A program made the translations under genes and the position numbers. A stretch of 39,709 nucleotides of DNA. Origin: UBA7887 sp964408735. Lineage in GTDB: Bacteria > Pseudomonadota > Alphaproteobacteria > UBA7887. The stretch spans positions 1 to 39,709 of the forward strand of contig CAYPAX010000030.1 of assembly GCA_964408735.1 (NCBI GenBank), written 5' to 3'. Shown piece after piece: positions 24,307 through 32,784 of the stretch. The notes below the pieces were generated by a model. It was given only the letters and a program-made list of their open reading frames with translations. It had not been told where the DNA came from and did no database searches. Position 1 is the first letter of the stretch, and each line of letters opens with the position of its first letter.

Positions 24307-25467
24307 ATGCTGCTGACACCGGAACACGAGGCCTTGCGCGATTCCGCGCGCCGCTTCATCGATCAGGAAGTCAATCCCTATGTCGATGACTGGGAGGAAG
24401 CGGAGATATTTCCCGCCCACGAGCTTTTCAAGAAGCTCGGCGATGCGGGCTTTCTCGGCATCCACAAGCCGGAGAAATATGGCGGCATGGGGCTCGATTA
24501 TTCCTATGCCATGATCTTTGCCGAGGCGCTGGGTCACATCCGCTGCGGCGGCGTGCCGATGGCGGTCGGCGTACAGACGGATATGTGCACGCCGGCGCTG
24601 GCGCGCTTCGGCAGCGAGGAACTCTGCAAGGAATTCCTGGTGCCGGCCATTGCCGGCGACATGGTCGGCTGCATCGGAGTCAGCGAACCCGAGGCGGGCT
24701 CGGACGTTGCCGGCATCCGCACCCGCGCGCGCTCGGACGGCGACGACTATGTCATCGACGGCGGCAAGATGTGGATCACCAACAGCATCCAGGCGGACTG
24801 GATGTGCCTGCTCGCCAACACTTCCGACGAGGGGGCGCCCCACCGCAACAAGTCGCTGATCATGGTGCCGATGGATACGCCCGGCGTGACCGTGGCGCGC
24901 AAGCTCAAGAAGCTCGGCTGTGCTTCGTCGGATACGGGCCAGATCCATTTCGAAAACGTGCGCGTGCCCAAGCGCAACCGCATCGGCGAGGAAGGCCACG
25001 GCTTTACCTATCAGATGATGCAGTTCCAGGAGGAACGCCTGTGGGCGGCGGCAAGCTGTATCGGCGCCCTGGAAGATGCCATCGAGGAGGTCGCCGACTA
25101 TACCGGCTCGCGCCGCGCCTTCGGTGGCGCGCTGCTCGACAACCAGGTCATCCAGTTCCGCCTGTCGGAGCTGGCGACGGAAGTGGAGATGCTGCGGGCG
25201 CTGACCTACCAGGCCTGCGAGCAGTATGTCTCGGGCCAGGACGTCACCACGCTCGCCTCCATGGCCAAGCTCAAGGCCGGGCGCCTGAGCCGCGAGGTCA
25301 CCGACTCCTGCCTGCAATATTACGGCGGCCAGGGCTACATGTGGGACGCGCGCATCTCCCGCCACTTCCGCGACGCCCGCCTCGGCTCGATCGGCGGCGG
25401 CGCCGACGAAATCATGCTCGGCATTATCGCCAAGCGGCGCAACTTCGTCGGTCAGCGCCAGACATGA
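24307..25467 (+). CDS. Acyl-CoA dehydrogenase (isovaleryl/long-chain type active site)
   Basis: A 386-residue FAD-dependent acyl-CoA dehydrogenase. Domain marks: GIHKPEKYGGMGLDYSY, IGVSEPEAGSDVAGI, KMWITNS, then the helical C-terminal domain with QYYGGQGYMWDARISRHFRDARL. The late position that holds the catalytic Glu in short- and medium-chain enzymes (YEGT) is GGG here. A Glu in the MMQFQEERL segment stands where isovaleryl- and long-chain-type enzymes place the base. The CGGVPMAVGVQTDM segment recalls citronellyl-CoA dehydrogenases, which would fit the carboxylase next door; that is tentative. The start at 24307 was chosen for the GGAGAG site upstream. The stop overlaps the carboxylase ATG in ATGA. 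Confidence 0.92.
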   Translation: MLLTPEHEALRDSARRFIDQEVNPYVDDWEEAEIFPAHELFKKLGDAGFLGIHKPEKYGGMGLDYSYAMIFAEALGHIRCGGVPMAVGVQTDMCTPALARFGSEELCKEFLVPAIAGDMVGCIGVSEPEAGSDVAGIRTRARSDGDDYVIDGGKMWITNSIQADWMCLLANTSDEGAPHRNKSLIMVPMDTPGVTVARKLKKLGCASSDTGQIHFENVRVPKRNRIGEEGHGFTYQMMQFQEERLWAAASCIGALEDAIEEVADYTGSRRAFGGALLDNQVIQFRLSELATEVEMLRALTYQACEQYVSGQDVTTLASMAKLKAGRLSREVTDSCLQYYGGQGYMWDARISRHFRDARLGSIGGGADEIMLGIIAKRRNFVGQRQT

Positions 25468-27332
25468 TTCGCAAGCTTCTTATCGCCAATCGCGGCGAGA
25501 TCGCCGTCCGCGTCATCACCACCGCCAAACGCATGGGGGTGGCCACCGTCGCGGTCTACAGCGATGCCGACGCCACCGCGCCCCATGTTCTTGCTGCCGA
25601 CCAGGCGGAACGCATCGGCCCGCCGCGGGCAAGCGACTCCTACCTCTCCATCGAGGCGCTGCTGGCCGCAGCCGAGCGCAGCGGCGCCGATGCTGTGCAT
25701 CCGGGCTACGGCTTCCTCTCGGAAAGCGCGGCCTTTGCCCAGGCCTGTGCCGATGCGGGGCTGACCTTCGTCGGCCCCTCGCCCGAAGCCATCTCGGCCA
25801 TGGGCGACAAGCGCCGGGCCAAGGAGATCATGATCGAGGCGGGCGTACCCTGCGTGCCCGGCTGGCACGACGAGGGCGCGGACGAGGCGGCATTGGCCGC
25901 AGCCGCGCGCGATCTCGGGCTGCCGCTCCTCGTCAAGGCATCCGCCGGCGGTGGCGGGCGCGGCATGCGCATCGTGACGGAGGTCGACAAGATCGAGGCC
26001 GCCTTGACCTCCGCCCGCAACGAGGCCGAGGCCGGCTTCGGCGACGGCAGCCTGATCCTGGAGAAGGTCATCGACCCGGCACGCCATGTCGAGGTACAGG
26101 TGATGGGCGATTCCCACGGCGCCGTGGTGCATCTCGGCGCCCGCGACTGCTCCCTGCAGCGCCGCCACCAGAAGGTCATCGAGGAGACACCGCCGCCGGG
26201 GCTGCCGGCCGCCATGGTCGCGGATCTGTGCGCCGCGGCGGTGACGGCGGCCAAGGCCATCGACTATGTCGGCGCCGGCACGGTCGAGTTCCTGGTCGGC
26301 GACGGCGGCTTCTATTTTCTCGAGATGAACACCCGCCTGCAGGTCGAGCATCCCGTGACCGAGATGATCACCAATCTCGACCTGGTGGCCTGGCAACTGC
26401 AGATCGCCGCTGGTGGGCCCTTACCGCTGACGCAGGACGCCATAGCCTTTTCCGGCCACGCCATGGAGGCGCGCCTCTACGCCGAGGATCCGGCCACGCT
26501 GCTGCCGCGCACGGGTACGGTGCTGGACTGGCAGCCGGCGAGTGGTGACGGAGTCCGCATCGATGCCGGCATTGCCACGAGCAGCGAGATCGGCATCCAC
26601 TACGACCCCCTGCTGGCCAAGATCATCGCGCACGGACCCGACCGCGAAATCGCCCGCCGGCGCCTTGCCAAGGCCATCGGCGATACCTGCCTGCTCGGCG
26701 CCACCACCAACAAGGCTTATTTGCTGGCGCTGCTGGCCCTGCCGGATTTCGTCGCGGGCAAGCCGACGACGGCCCTGGCGGCCGATGTCGAGATTGCCGC
26801 CGAGCCCGGCGAAGAGACCCTTGCCCTGGCGGCAGCGACGGTCTTTCGCGCTTCGATCGATGGCGAGCCCGATCCCTGGCGCAGTGCCGGCGAGGCGCTC
26901 TGGCCCTTGGTTTTGGGCGAAGGCAAGCGCAAGCATCGGGTAACGGTTGCCATGCTCGCAGACGGCAACTACCAGGTCGACTCGCAAATTGTGCTCGCCG
27001 CTGACCTGCCCCATGCCGCAAGCGAAGGTGAACAGCTCTGGCTCGATGCGGGAGACGGTGCCCGGGCCTGGGAAGACTTCACCTATGCCCCCGCTGAGCC
27101 GCCGACTGCGGGGGCGGACGGGAAAGTCCCGGCGCCTATCCCCGGCCGCGTCGCCAAAGTCGCGGTAAGCGTCGGCGACACGGTCGTAGCGGGTGCGCTG
27201 CTCGCAATCATCGAATCCATGAAGATCGAGCACGCCATCACCGCACCCGTGGCCGGAAAGATAACCCGGCTCGCCGTGGCGGAGGGCGACCAGGTGGCCG
27301 CCCGCGCGCCGTTGGCGGATATCGAGACCTAG
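25464..27332 (+). CDS. Acyl-CoA carboxylase biotin-carboxylase/BCCP subunit
   Basis: A 622-residue alpha subunit of an acetyl-, propionyl-, methylcrotonyl- or geranyl-CoA-type carboxylase. The biotin carboxylase domain (about 1-450) has IRKLLIANRGEIAVR, the glycine loop KASAGGGGRGMR, RDCSLQRRHQKVIEE and EMNTRLQVEHPVTE. The biotinyl domain at the C-terminus (about 550-620) carries the lysine in ESMKIEH; the usual residue before MK is Ala, here Ser. The domain can carboxylate biotin but needs a separate carboxyltransferase (beta) subunit, and none is found in the window. Translation is coupled to the dehydrogenase by ATGA. The pair fits a branched-chain or acyclic terpenoid acyl-CoA route. The stop interlocks with the ilvB stop. 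Confidence 0.92.
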   Translation: MIRKLLIANRGEIAVRVITTAKRMGVATVAVYSDADATAPHVLAADQAERIGPPRASDSYLSIEALLAAAERSGADAVHPGYGFLSESAAFAQACADAGLTFVGPSPEAISAMGDKRRAKEIMIEAGVPCVPGWHDEGADEAALAAAARDLGLPLLVKASAGGGGRGMRIVTEVDKIEAALTSARNEAEAGFGDGSLILEKVIDPARHVEVQVMGDSHGAVVHLGARDCSLQRRHQKVIEETPPPGLPAAMVADLCAAAVTAAKAIDYVGAGTVEFLVGDGGFYFLEMNTRLQVEHPVTEMITNLDLVAWQLQIAAGGPLPLTQDAIAFSGHAMEARLYAEDPATLLPRTGTVLDWQPASGDGVRIDAGIATSSEIGIHYDPLLAKIIAHGPDREIARRRLAKAIGDTCLLGATTNKAYLLALLALPDFVAGKPTTALAADVEIAAEPGEETLALAAATVFRASIDGEPDPWRSAGEALWPLVLGEGKRKHRVTVAMLADGNYQVDSQIVLAADLPHAASEGEQLWLDAGDGARAWEDFTYAPAEPPTAGADGKVPAPIPGRVAKVAVSVGDTVVAGALLAIIESMKIEHAITAPVAGKITRLAVAEGDQVAARAPLADIET

Positions 27333-29077
27333 ACCAGCACCATGCCGTCTTCGGTGCGCGTCGGCACCGAGTCATCGCTGCCGAGCTTCATCTCGTGGTG
27401 GGCGGCGCCGGCCGGGATCATGGGGAACACGTTTTCCAGCTTCTCGACCATGATATCGGCGACGACCGGCCCGTCATGGGCGATCATCTCGGCGATCACG
27501 TCGTCGAGCTCGGCCGGCTTGGTCGCGCGCAAGCCCTTAATGCCAAAGGATTCCGCAAGTGCCACGAAATCCGGCAGAGAATCCGTGTAGCTCTCCGAAT
27601 AGCGCCCGCCGTGGAAGAACTCCTGCCACTGGCGCACCATGCCGAGATATTCGTTGTTGAGGATGAACACCTTGAGCGGCAGGCGGTACTGACGCACCGT
27701 CGACAGCTCCTGCATGTTCATCAGGAACGAGGCCTCGCCGGAGATGTCGATCACCAGCGACTCCGGATGCGCGGTCTGCACACCAACGGCGGAGGGAAAG
27801 CCGTAGCCCATGGTGCCGAGCCCGCCAGAGGTCATGAAGCGATGGGGCTCTTCGATGGCGAGATACTGCGCCGCCCACATCTGGTGCTGGCCGACCTCGG
27901 TGGTGAAGTAGACATCGCGGCCTTCGATATGCTCCTGCAAGCGCTGCAGGGCGAATTGCGGCTTGATGGCCTTCTTGCTCTGGGCATAGCGCAGGCAATC
28001 CTTGGCACGCCACTTATCGATCTGCTGCCACCATTTCTTGACCGCGGACTTGCGGGTACGCCGCTTGCGCTTTTTCAGGCCCGTCAGAATATCGTCGAGC
28101 ACGTTGGCGACATCGCCGATCAACGGCACGTCTATGGACACGTTCTTATTGATCGACGAGGGGTCGATGTCGATGTGGATCTTGGTCGAGCCCGGCGAGA
28201 AATCCGACAGACGCCCCGTCACACGGTCGTCGAAGCGCGCACCCACTGCCAGCATCACATCGCAATCGTGCATGGCGAGGTTGGCTTCATAAGTGCCGTG
28301 CATGCCGAGCATGCCGAGCGACTGGGGATCGCTCGCAGGATATGCGCCGAGGCCCATCAGGGTTTGCGTGACCGGGAATTTGGTCAGCGCGGCCAGCTCG
28401 CGCAGCAGCTTGCTCGCGCGCAGCCCGGAATTGATCACGCCGCCGCCGGCATAGATGATCGGCCGTTCCGCCTCGGCGAGCAGCTTCACGGTCTCCGCAA
28501 CGCGCTTGTACGGCGCCTTAACCTTGGGCCGGTAGGTGCGGTGCTGGACCTCGCCGATCGGCTCGTAGTCGGTGCTTTCGTTGACCACGTCCTTGGGCAG
28601 ATCGACGACCACCGGCCCGGGCCGCCCCGACTTCGCCACATGGAAGGCTTCCGCCATGACGCGCGCGAGGTCGTTCACGTCCTTGACCAGGTAATTGTGC
28701 TTGGTGCAGGGCCGCGTGATGCCGACCGTATCGGCTTCCTGGAAGGCATCGTTGCCGATCAGGTGGGTCGGCACCTGACCGGTGAGGCAAACCACCGGGA
28801 TCGAATCCATCATGGCATCGGCGAGGCCGGTCACGGCGTTGGTCGCGCCGGGCCCGGAGGTCACCAGCACGGCGCCGACCTTGCCGGTCGAGCGCGCATA
28901 ACCCTCCGCCGCATGTACCGCCGCCTGCTCGTGGCGGGTCAGCACGTGGCGCAGCTGGTTCTGCTTAAAAAGCGCGTCATAGATCGGCAGTACGGCGCCG
29001 CCCGGATAGCCGAAAATGACGTCAACGCCCTGGTCCACCAGGGATCGAATGACAATCTCGCCTCCAAGCAGCTTCAT
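27329..29077 (-). CDS. ilvB: Acetolactate synthase large (catalytic) subunit
   Basis: A 582-residue thiamine diphosphate enzyme that condenses two pyruvates (or pyruvate and 2-oxobutyrate) in valine, leucine and isoleucine synthesis. Motifs: GVDVIFGYPGGAVLPIYDAL, the activating Glu in TRHEQAAVHAAEGYAR, SGPGATNAVTGLADAM, GLGTMGYGFPSAVG, and the cofactor segment SGEASFLMNMQELSTV ending in ILNN. ATG at 29077 is preferred because GGAGG (29083-29087) lies 5 nt before it, while the ATG at 29089 overlaps that site. The gene follows miaA. The regulatory subunit ilvN and ilvC, which often come next, are not here: the gene runs straight into the convergent carboxylase gene. Confidence 0.95.
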   Translation of the reverse strand: MKLLGGEIVIRSLVDQGVDVIFGYPGGAVLPIYDALFKQNQLRHVLTRHEQAAVHAAEGYARSTGKVGAVLVTSGPGATNAVTGLADAMMDSIPVVCLTGQVPTHLIGNDAFQEADTVGITRPCTKHNYLVKDVNDLARVMAEAFHVAKSGRPGPVVVDLPKDVVNESTDYEPIGEVQHRTYRPKVKAPYKRVAETVKLLAEAERPIIYAGGGVINSGLRASKLLRELAALTKFPVTQTLMGLGAYPASDPQSLGMLGMHGTYEANLAMHDCDVMLAVGARFDDRVTGRLSDFSPGSTKIHIDIDPSSINKNVSIDVPLIGDVANVLDDILTGLKKRKRRTRKSAVKKWWQQIDKWRAKDCLRYAQSKKAIKPQFALQRLQEHIEGRDVYFTTEVGQHQMWAAQYLAIEEPHRFMTSGGLGTMGYGFPSAVGVQTAHPESLVIDISGEASFLMNMQELSTVRQYRLPLKVFILNNEYLGMVRQWQEFFHGGRYSESYTDSLPDFVALAESFGIKGLRATKPAELDDVIAEMIAHDGPVVADIMVEKLENVFPMIPAGAAHHEMKLGSDDSVPTRTEDGMVLV

Positions 29078-29082
29078 CGGTG

Positions 29083-29087
29083 CCTCC
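29083..29087 (-). promoter_or_regulatory. Shine-Dalgarno site deciding the ilvB start
   Basis: On the minus strand GGAGG is located 5 nt before the ATG at 29077 and overlaps the alternative ATG at 29089, which is therefore unlikely to be used. Confidence 0.6.
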
Positions 29088-29107
29088 ATATCCGGCCGAA
29101 CGCGGCC

Positions 29108-30112
29108 TCAAAGGGCGCGCAAGCTAGTCGCCGCGCGGTCTCCGGTCAACAGGAAGCTGGCAACGGCGGCCACCGCGCGCTCATCCAGATCGGGCCCGGG
29201 AGTCAGGATCATGTCCGCATCGTACTGGTGACGGAACCAGGTGAGTTGGCGCTTGGCATAGCGGCGGGTGGCTTGTTGGGCACGGCGCAAGGCTTCGCCA
29301 CGATCGATATCCCCTCTCAGATGCGCCGCAATGGCATCCACGCCGAGGGCCTTCATGGCCGGCAATTCGGGGTCCAGCCCCAAGGCGACCAAGGCGGCCA
29401 CTTCTTCAAGCGCACCGGCAGCGAACATCGCCTCGAGACGGGCATCGCAGGCGGCATAGAGCGCCTCCCGCGCGGGCAACAGCAACAGCTTCAATGCGGG
29501 CCATTCGAGGGCATCTGCACCCTCGGTGCGCCAGTCCTCGAAGGACCGGCCGCTCGCCTCCACGACCTCCCAGGCGCGGATCAGGCGTTGGCGGTCGCCC
29601 GGCGCAATGCGGGCCGCGGCGGCTGGATCCCGTTCGGCCAAAGCGTCGCGAAAGCGCGCCTCGCCCAAGCTCTCAAAGCGAGTGCGGGCAGCCTCGCGTA
29701 CGTCTGGCGGAATGTCGGGCATCGGCGACAGGCCTGCGAGCAGCGCGCGAATATAAAGCCCGCTGCCGCCGACCACCATCGGCACCTGCGAGGCGGCAAA
29801 CGCGTCTTTGATCGCCGTCAGCGCGAGCGCCCGCCATTGCGCTGCGGAGCATGCCGTATCGGCCGACATCACGCCGTAGAGCCGGTGCGGCACGCGTGTC
29901 TCTTCCGCCGCCTCGGGGCGCGCCGTCAGCAGCCGCAGCTCGCGATAGACCTGCATGCTGTCGGCGTTTATAAGAACCGCACTGCGGCCATGCTCGGCCA
30001 AGCCTTCAGCGATAGCCAATGCCAGTGACGACTTGCCCGATGCCGTCGGCCCGGCAAGCACCACGACCTTCTCTCTTGCGCCCTGCGGCCGATCGGTCAC
30101 GCCATTTGTCAT
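29108..30112 (-). CDS. miaA: tRNA dimethylallyltransferase
   Basis: A 334-residue enzyme that adds the isopentenyl group to A37 of tRNAs reading codons that start with U. The P-loop is LAGPTASGKSSLA near residue 20. INADSMQVYRELRLLTARP, PMVVGGSGLYIRALL, RQRLIRAWEV and the late RYAKRQLTWFRHQ are family hallmarks. The frame is open upstream, but the domain starts a few residues after ATG at 30112. That codon overlaps the ATG of serB on the other strand (shared CATG, 30110-30113), so neither gene has a private leader if both starts are right. A start a few codons inward is possible. ilvB follows 30 nt downstream. Confidence 0.94.
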   Translation of the reverse strand: MTNGVTDRPQGAREKVVVLAGPTASGKSSLALAIAEGLAEHGRSAVLINADSMQVYRELRLLTARPEAAEETRVPHRLYGVMSADTACSAAQWRALALTAIKDAFAASQVPMVVGGSGLYIRALLAGLSPMPDIPPDVREAARTRFESLGEARFRDALAERDPAAAARIAPGDRQRLIRAWEVVEASGRSFEDWRTEGADALEWPALKLLLLPAREALYAACDARLEAMFAAGALEEVAALVALGLDPELPAMKALGVDAIAAHLRGDIDRGEALRRAQQATRRYAKRQLTWFRHQYDADMILTPGPDLDERAVAAVASFLLTGDRAATSLRAL

Positions 30113-31016
30113 GAGCAGCATCCTCACACTGATCGCCGCTCCCGGTAAAGCACAGCTGACCGGCAACATCCTTGGTGCGGTTCAAGCAGCCTTGGAAGCG
30201 GCCGGCGCAGCCTCTGATGTGCCGATCGCTCTGGCGCCGGATGAAGCCTTCGACCTGCCATTTGCCGACATCCCACCGGCGGAAGCGACTACCACTGTGC
30301 GCGAGGTGCTTGCCGGCGAGGCGATAGACGCAGTCGCCCAAGCGGCAGCTGGCCGCCGCAAGGCGCTGCTGGTGGCCGACATGGATTCGACGATCATCGA
30401 CGGCGAAACCATCGATGCCATGGCGGCGCTCACCGGACAGGGCGCGGAGGTCTCGGCGATCACGGCGGCGGCCATGCGGGGCGAGCTCGATTTCACCGAT
30501 TCCCTGCGCCGACGCGTGGCACTGTTCGCGGAATGTGGCGAGAGCCTGCTGGAGCGGGTACGCGACGAAGAGATCCGCCTCAATCCGGGCGCCCGCGCCT
30601 TGCTGGCGACCATGCGTGCGCACGGCGCTTATACGGTCCTGGTCTCAGGTGGCTTTACGCTGTTCACGGAACATGTGGCGGCCCTGGCCGGCTTCGATGC
30701 CCATCAGGGCAACCGGGTCGAGATCGCCAACGAGCGGCTGACGGGAAAGGTGATGGAGCCGATCATCAACCGGGACGGCAAACGCCGGGCCCTGCGCGCC
30801 ATTGAGGCGGAACGCGGCATCGCCAACGAAGCGGTGCTCGCGGTCGGCGATGGCGCCAACGATCTCGACATGCTGGCAGCAGCGGGCCTGGGCGTCGCCT
30901 ATCACGCCAAGCCCGCGGTCGCCGAAGCAACATCGGCGCGCATCGACCACGCCGATCTCACGGCGCTTCTCTATGTGCAGGGATACCGGGCCGACGAGAT
31001 ACTCGCCGGCCCGTAA
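30111..31016 (+). CDS. serB: Phosphoserine phosphatase
   Basis: A 301-residue HAD-family enzyme for the last step of serine synthesis. The N-terminal 80 residues are ACT-like (ILTLIAAPGKAQLTG). The HAD domain has the nucleophile motif VADMDSTIIDGE (about 88-99), the LVSGGFTLFTE motif II, a Lys in the RDGKRRAL region, and GDGANDLDML as the Mg2+-binding motif. The start at 30111 was chosen because the ACT-like segment begins right there; it shares CATG with the divergent miaA start. It ends 3 nt before the convergent Do protease gene. Confidence 0.94.
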   Translation: MSSILTLIAAPGKAQLTGNILGAVQAALEAAGAASDVPIALAPDEAFDLPFADIPPAEATTTVREVLAGEAIDAVAQAAAGRRKALLVADMDSTIIDGETIDAMAALTGQGAEVSAITAAAMRGELDFTDSLRRRVALFAECGESLLERVRDEEIRLNPGARALLATMRAHGAYTVLVSGGFTLFTEHVAALAGFDAHQGNRVEIANERLTGKVMEPIINRDGKRRALRAIEAERGIANEAVLAVGDGANDLDMLAAAGLGVAYHAKPAVAEATSARIDHADLTALLYVQGYRADEILAGP

Positions 31017-31019
31017 GGT

Positions 31020-32537
31020 TCAGCTGTCGAGCAGGCGTAGGGCGATGAACTGAAGATCGCCCTGGCGGTCGAGCAGCAACAACACCGTGCTTTTGTCGTG
31101 TTCGCGGTGCTCTTCGACCTTGGCCTGGACATCGGCCGGCGTGCTGACTTCTTCCTGACCGACCTCGACGATGATGTCGCCGGGCTGCACGCCCTTCTCG
31201 GCGGCCACGCCACTGGCATCGACAGCGACCACCATGACACCGTTGACGTCTTCCTGGATCTGGAACTCGCTACGCAGCTCGTCGGTCAACGGCGAAAGCG
31301 TCAGGCCAAGCGACGTCACCACCGATGGCATGGGCGCCTCGGGCTCGGGCAATGCCGTGGATGCGACCTGGGTGCCGGTCTCGTCGAGCCGGCCGACGGT
31401 CACCGGCAAGGCAACCACGACGCCGTCGCGCCAGACTTCCACGGTCACCTGCTTGTCGATCTGGGTCTCGGCAACGATGCGCGGCAAACGCCGCATGGTC
31501 TCGACCGACTTGCCGTCGAAGGTGATGATGACATCGCCGACCTCGATGCCGGCGGCGGCCGCCGGGCTGTCCGCCGACACGCTCGCCACCAGGGCGCCGC
31601 GGGAACGGTCCAGCCCAAGGCTCTCCGCCAGATCCTCAGTGACGGTCTGGATGCGAACGCCGAGCCAGCCGCGCCGGGTCTCGCCATATTCGCGGAGCTG
31701 GTGCACCACGTGGCGGGCCAGGTTCGAGGGCACGGCGAAGCCGATGCCGACACTACCGCCGGAGGGCGAGTAGATCGCCGTGTTGATGCCGATCACAAGG
31801 CCGTCCATGTTGAACAGCGGGCCACCGGAATTGCCGCGGTTGATCGAGGCATCGGTCTGCAGGAAGTCGTCGAAGGGGCCTGCATTTATGTCTCGCGCCC
31901 GGGCCGAGATTATGCCCGCGGTGACAGTATTGCCGAGGCCGAAGGGATTGCCGATGGCAACCACCCAGTGGCCCACCCTGGCGCCATCCGAATCGCCCCA
32001 GTCGACCGCGTTCAACGGCCCCTCGGGCTCGACCTTGAGCACGGCGACATCGGTCTTCGGGTCGTGCCCGACCAGCTCGGCCTTCAGCGACGTCTCGTCG
32101 GCGAAGGTCACGGTGATCTCGGCAGCGTCGGCGATGACGTGGTTGTTGGTAACGATGTAGCCGGCGGAATCGATAACGAAGCCGGATCCGAGCGACGTCG
32201 TGCGAGGCTGTGGCCGGCCCTCCGGCGCCTCGCCCTCGCGATCAAAGAAATCGCGGAAGAACTCCTCGAAGGGCGATCCCGGGGGAAACTGCGGCACCGG
32301 CGGCCGGTCGCCCTGGAAATTCTCCACCTCCTGGGTGGTCGAGATATTCACCACCGCAGGCACCAGCCTATCGGCCAGGTCGGCGAAATCCTCTGGTCCG
32401 CCGGCTGCGTGGGCGGAAAAGCCGGCCGGCAAAAAGACAACCAGCAGCGCCGTGGCGGCAGCAGCAACGTGGCGTGGAATCAAAGGTCGATCCTCCAATA
32501 CGGGAGCGCGCCGCCGGCCAATGCCGGCGCGACGCAT
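31020..32537 (-). CDS. Do-family periplasmic serine protease (DegP/HtrA-like)
   Basis: A 505-residue protein: a basic N-terminus, a hydrophobic signal segment (about 23-44, ending SAHA), a trypsin-like domain and two PDZ domains. The catalytic triad reads His133 (TNNHVI), Asp163 (KTDVAV) and Ser237 (RGNSGGPLF) counted from the chosen start. The PDZ domains cover roughly 295-385 and 405-505. It degrades or refolds damaged envelope proteins. The frame is open upstream to 32624, but ATG at 32537 leaves a normal signal peptide. It lies 58 nt after the DUF2065 gene, in the hflK-hflC-DUF2065-protease order common in alphaproteobacteria. This context supports a membrane and periplasm quality-control unit. 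Confidence 0.93.
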   Translation of the reverse strand: MRRAGIGRRRAPVLEDRPLIPRHVAAAATALLVVFLPAGFSAHAAGGPEDFADLADRLVPAVVNISTTQEVENFQGDRPPVPQFPPGSPFEEFFRDFFDREGEAPEGRPQPRTTSLGSGFVIDSAGYIVTNNHVIADAAEITVTFADETSLKAELVGHDPKTDVAVLKVEPEGPLNAVDWGDSDGARVGHWVVAIGNPFGLGNTVTAGIISARARDINAGPFDDFLQTDASINRGNSGGPLFNMDGLVIGINTAIYSPSGGSVGIGFAVPSNLARHVVHQLREYGETRRGWLGVRIQTVTEDLAESLGLDRSRGALVASVSADSPAAAAGIEVGDVIITFDGKSVETMRRLPRIVAETQIDKQVTVEVWRDGVVVALPVTVGRLDETGTQVASTALPEPEAPMPSVVTSLGLTLSPLTDELRSEFQIQEDVNGVMVVAVDASGVAAEKGVQPGDIIVEVGQEEVSTPADVQAKVEEHREHDKSTVLLLLDRQGDLQFIALRLLDS

Positions 32538-32595
32538 GAGCGTCTTTAAGGTAGAGGCTCGCCCCTCGCGTTTCAAGAAAGCCCCCGTGGCGAAG

Positions 32596-32784
32596 TCAGC
32601 CACGTATGGCCCAAACCATGGCAACGCCGAAGCCGGCCGCCACGAGCCCGCCGATGCGCAGCGTCGAAGGCGACATTTCCTGCGCCTTCAGCGCCATGGC
32701 GCGCATCTGGTCCGGAAACAGAGCCCAGGCCGCCCCTTCGATAACCAGCACCAAGGCCAATGCCGTCCAGAAGTCGCCGATCAG
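32596..32784 (-). CDS. DUF2065 small membrane protein, CTG start
   Basis: A 62-residue protein with two hydrophobic segments (TALALVLVIEGAAWALFP, and GGLVAAGFGVAMVWAIRG at the C-terminus), matching the DUF2065 pattern found beside hflKC. There is no in-frame ATG, GTG or TTG upstream of the conserved first residues. The codon aligned with the family's usual Met is CTG at 32784, which overlaps the hflC stop in CTGA, the exact analogue of the ATGA between hflK and hflC. Later TTG and ATG codons would remove the first membrane segment. GGAG of the hflC end (coding Glu-Glu-Pro) can serve as the ribosome site, about 9 nt upstream. Function unknown; probably a small partner of HflKC. Confidence 0.8.
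   Translation of the reverse strand: MIGDFWTALALVLVIEGAAWALFPDQMRAMALKAQEMSPSTLRIGGLVAAGFGVAMVWAIRG

Noticed and set aside
22032..24389. 785-codon plus-strand frame antisense to the ABC permease and ATPase
   Set aside because: The opposite strand carries unmistakable Walker and FtsX motifs; this frame has none.
25380..25440. Loss of the catalytic Glu in the acyl-CoA dehydrogenase (GGG in place of YEGT)
   Set aside because: A Glu is present in the QEERL segment, where isovaleryl- and long-chain-type enzymes place the base.
27690..27800. Missing GDG thiamine-diphosphate motif in IlvB (GEA instead)
   Set aside because: The SGEASF/ILNN form is, as far as I know, the usual one in alphaproteobacterial acetolactate synthases, so it does not indicate loss of function.
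27395..30028. 877-codon plus-strand frame antisense to ilvB and miaA
   Set aside because: The longest frame in the region but a pure shadow; it crosses the junction of two certain genes.
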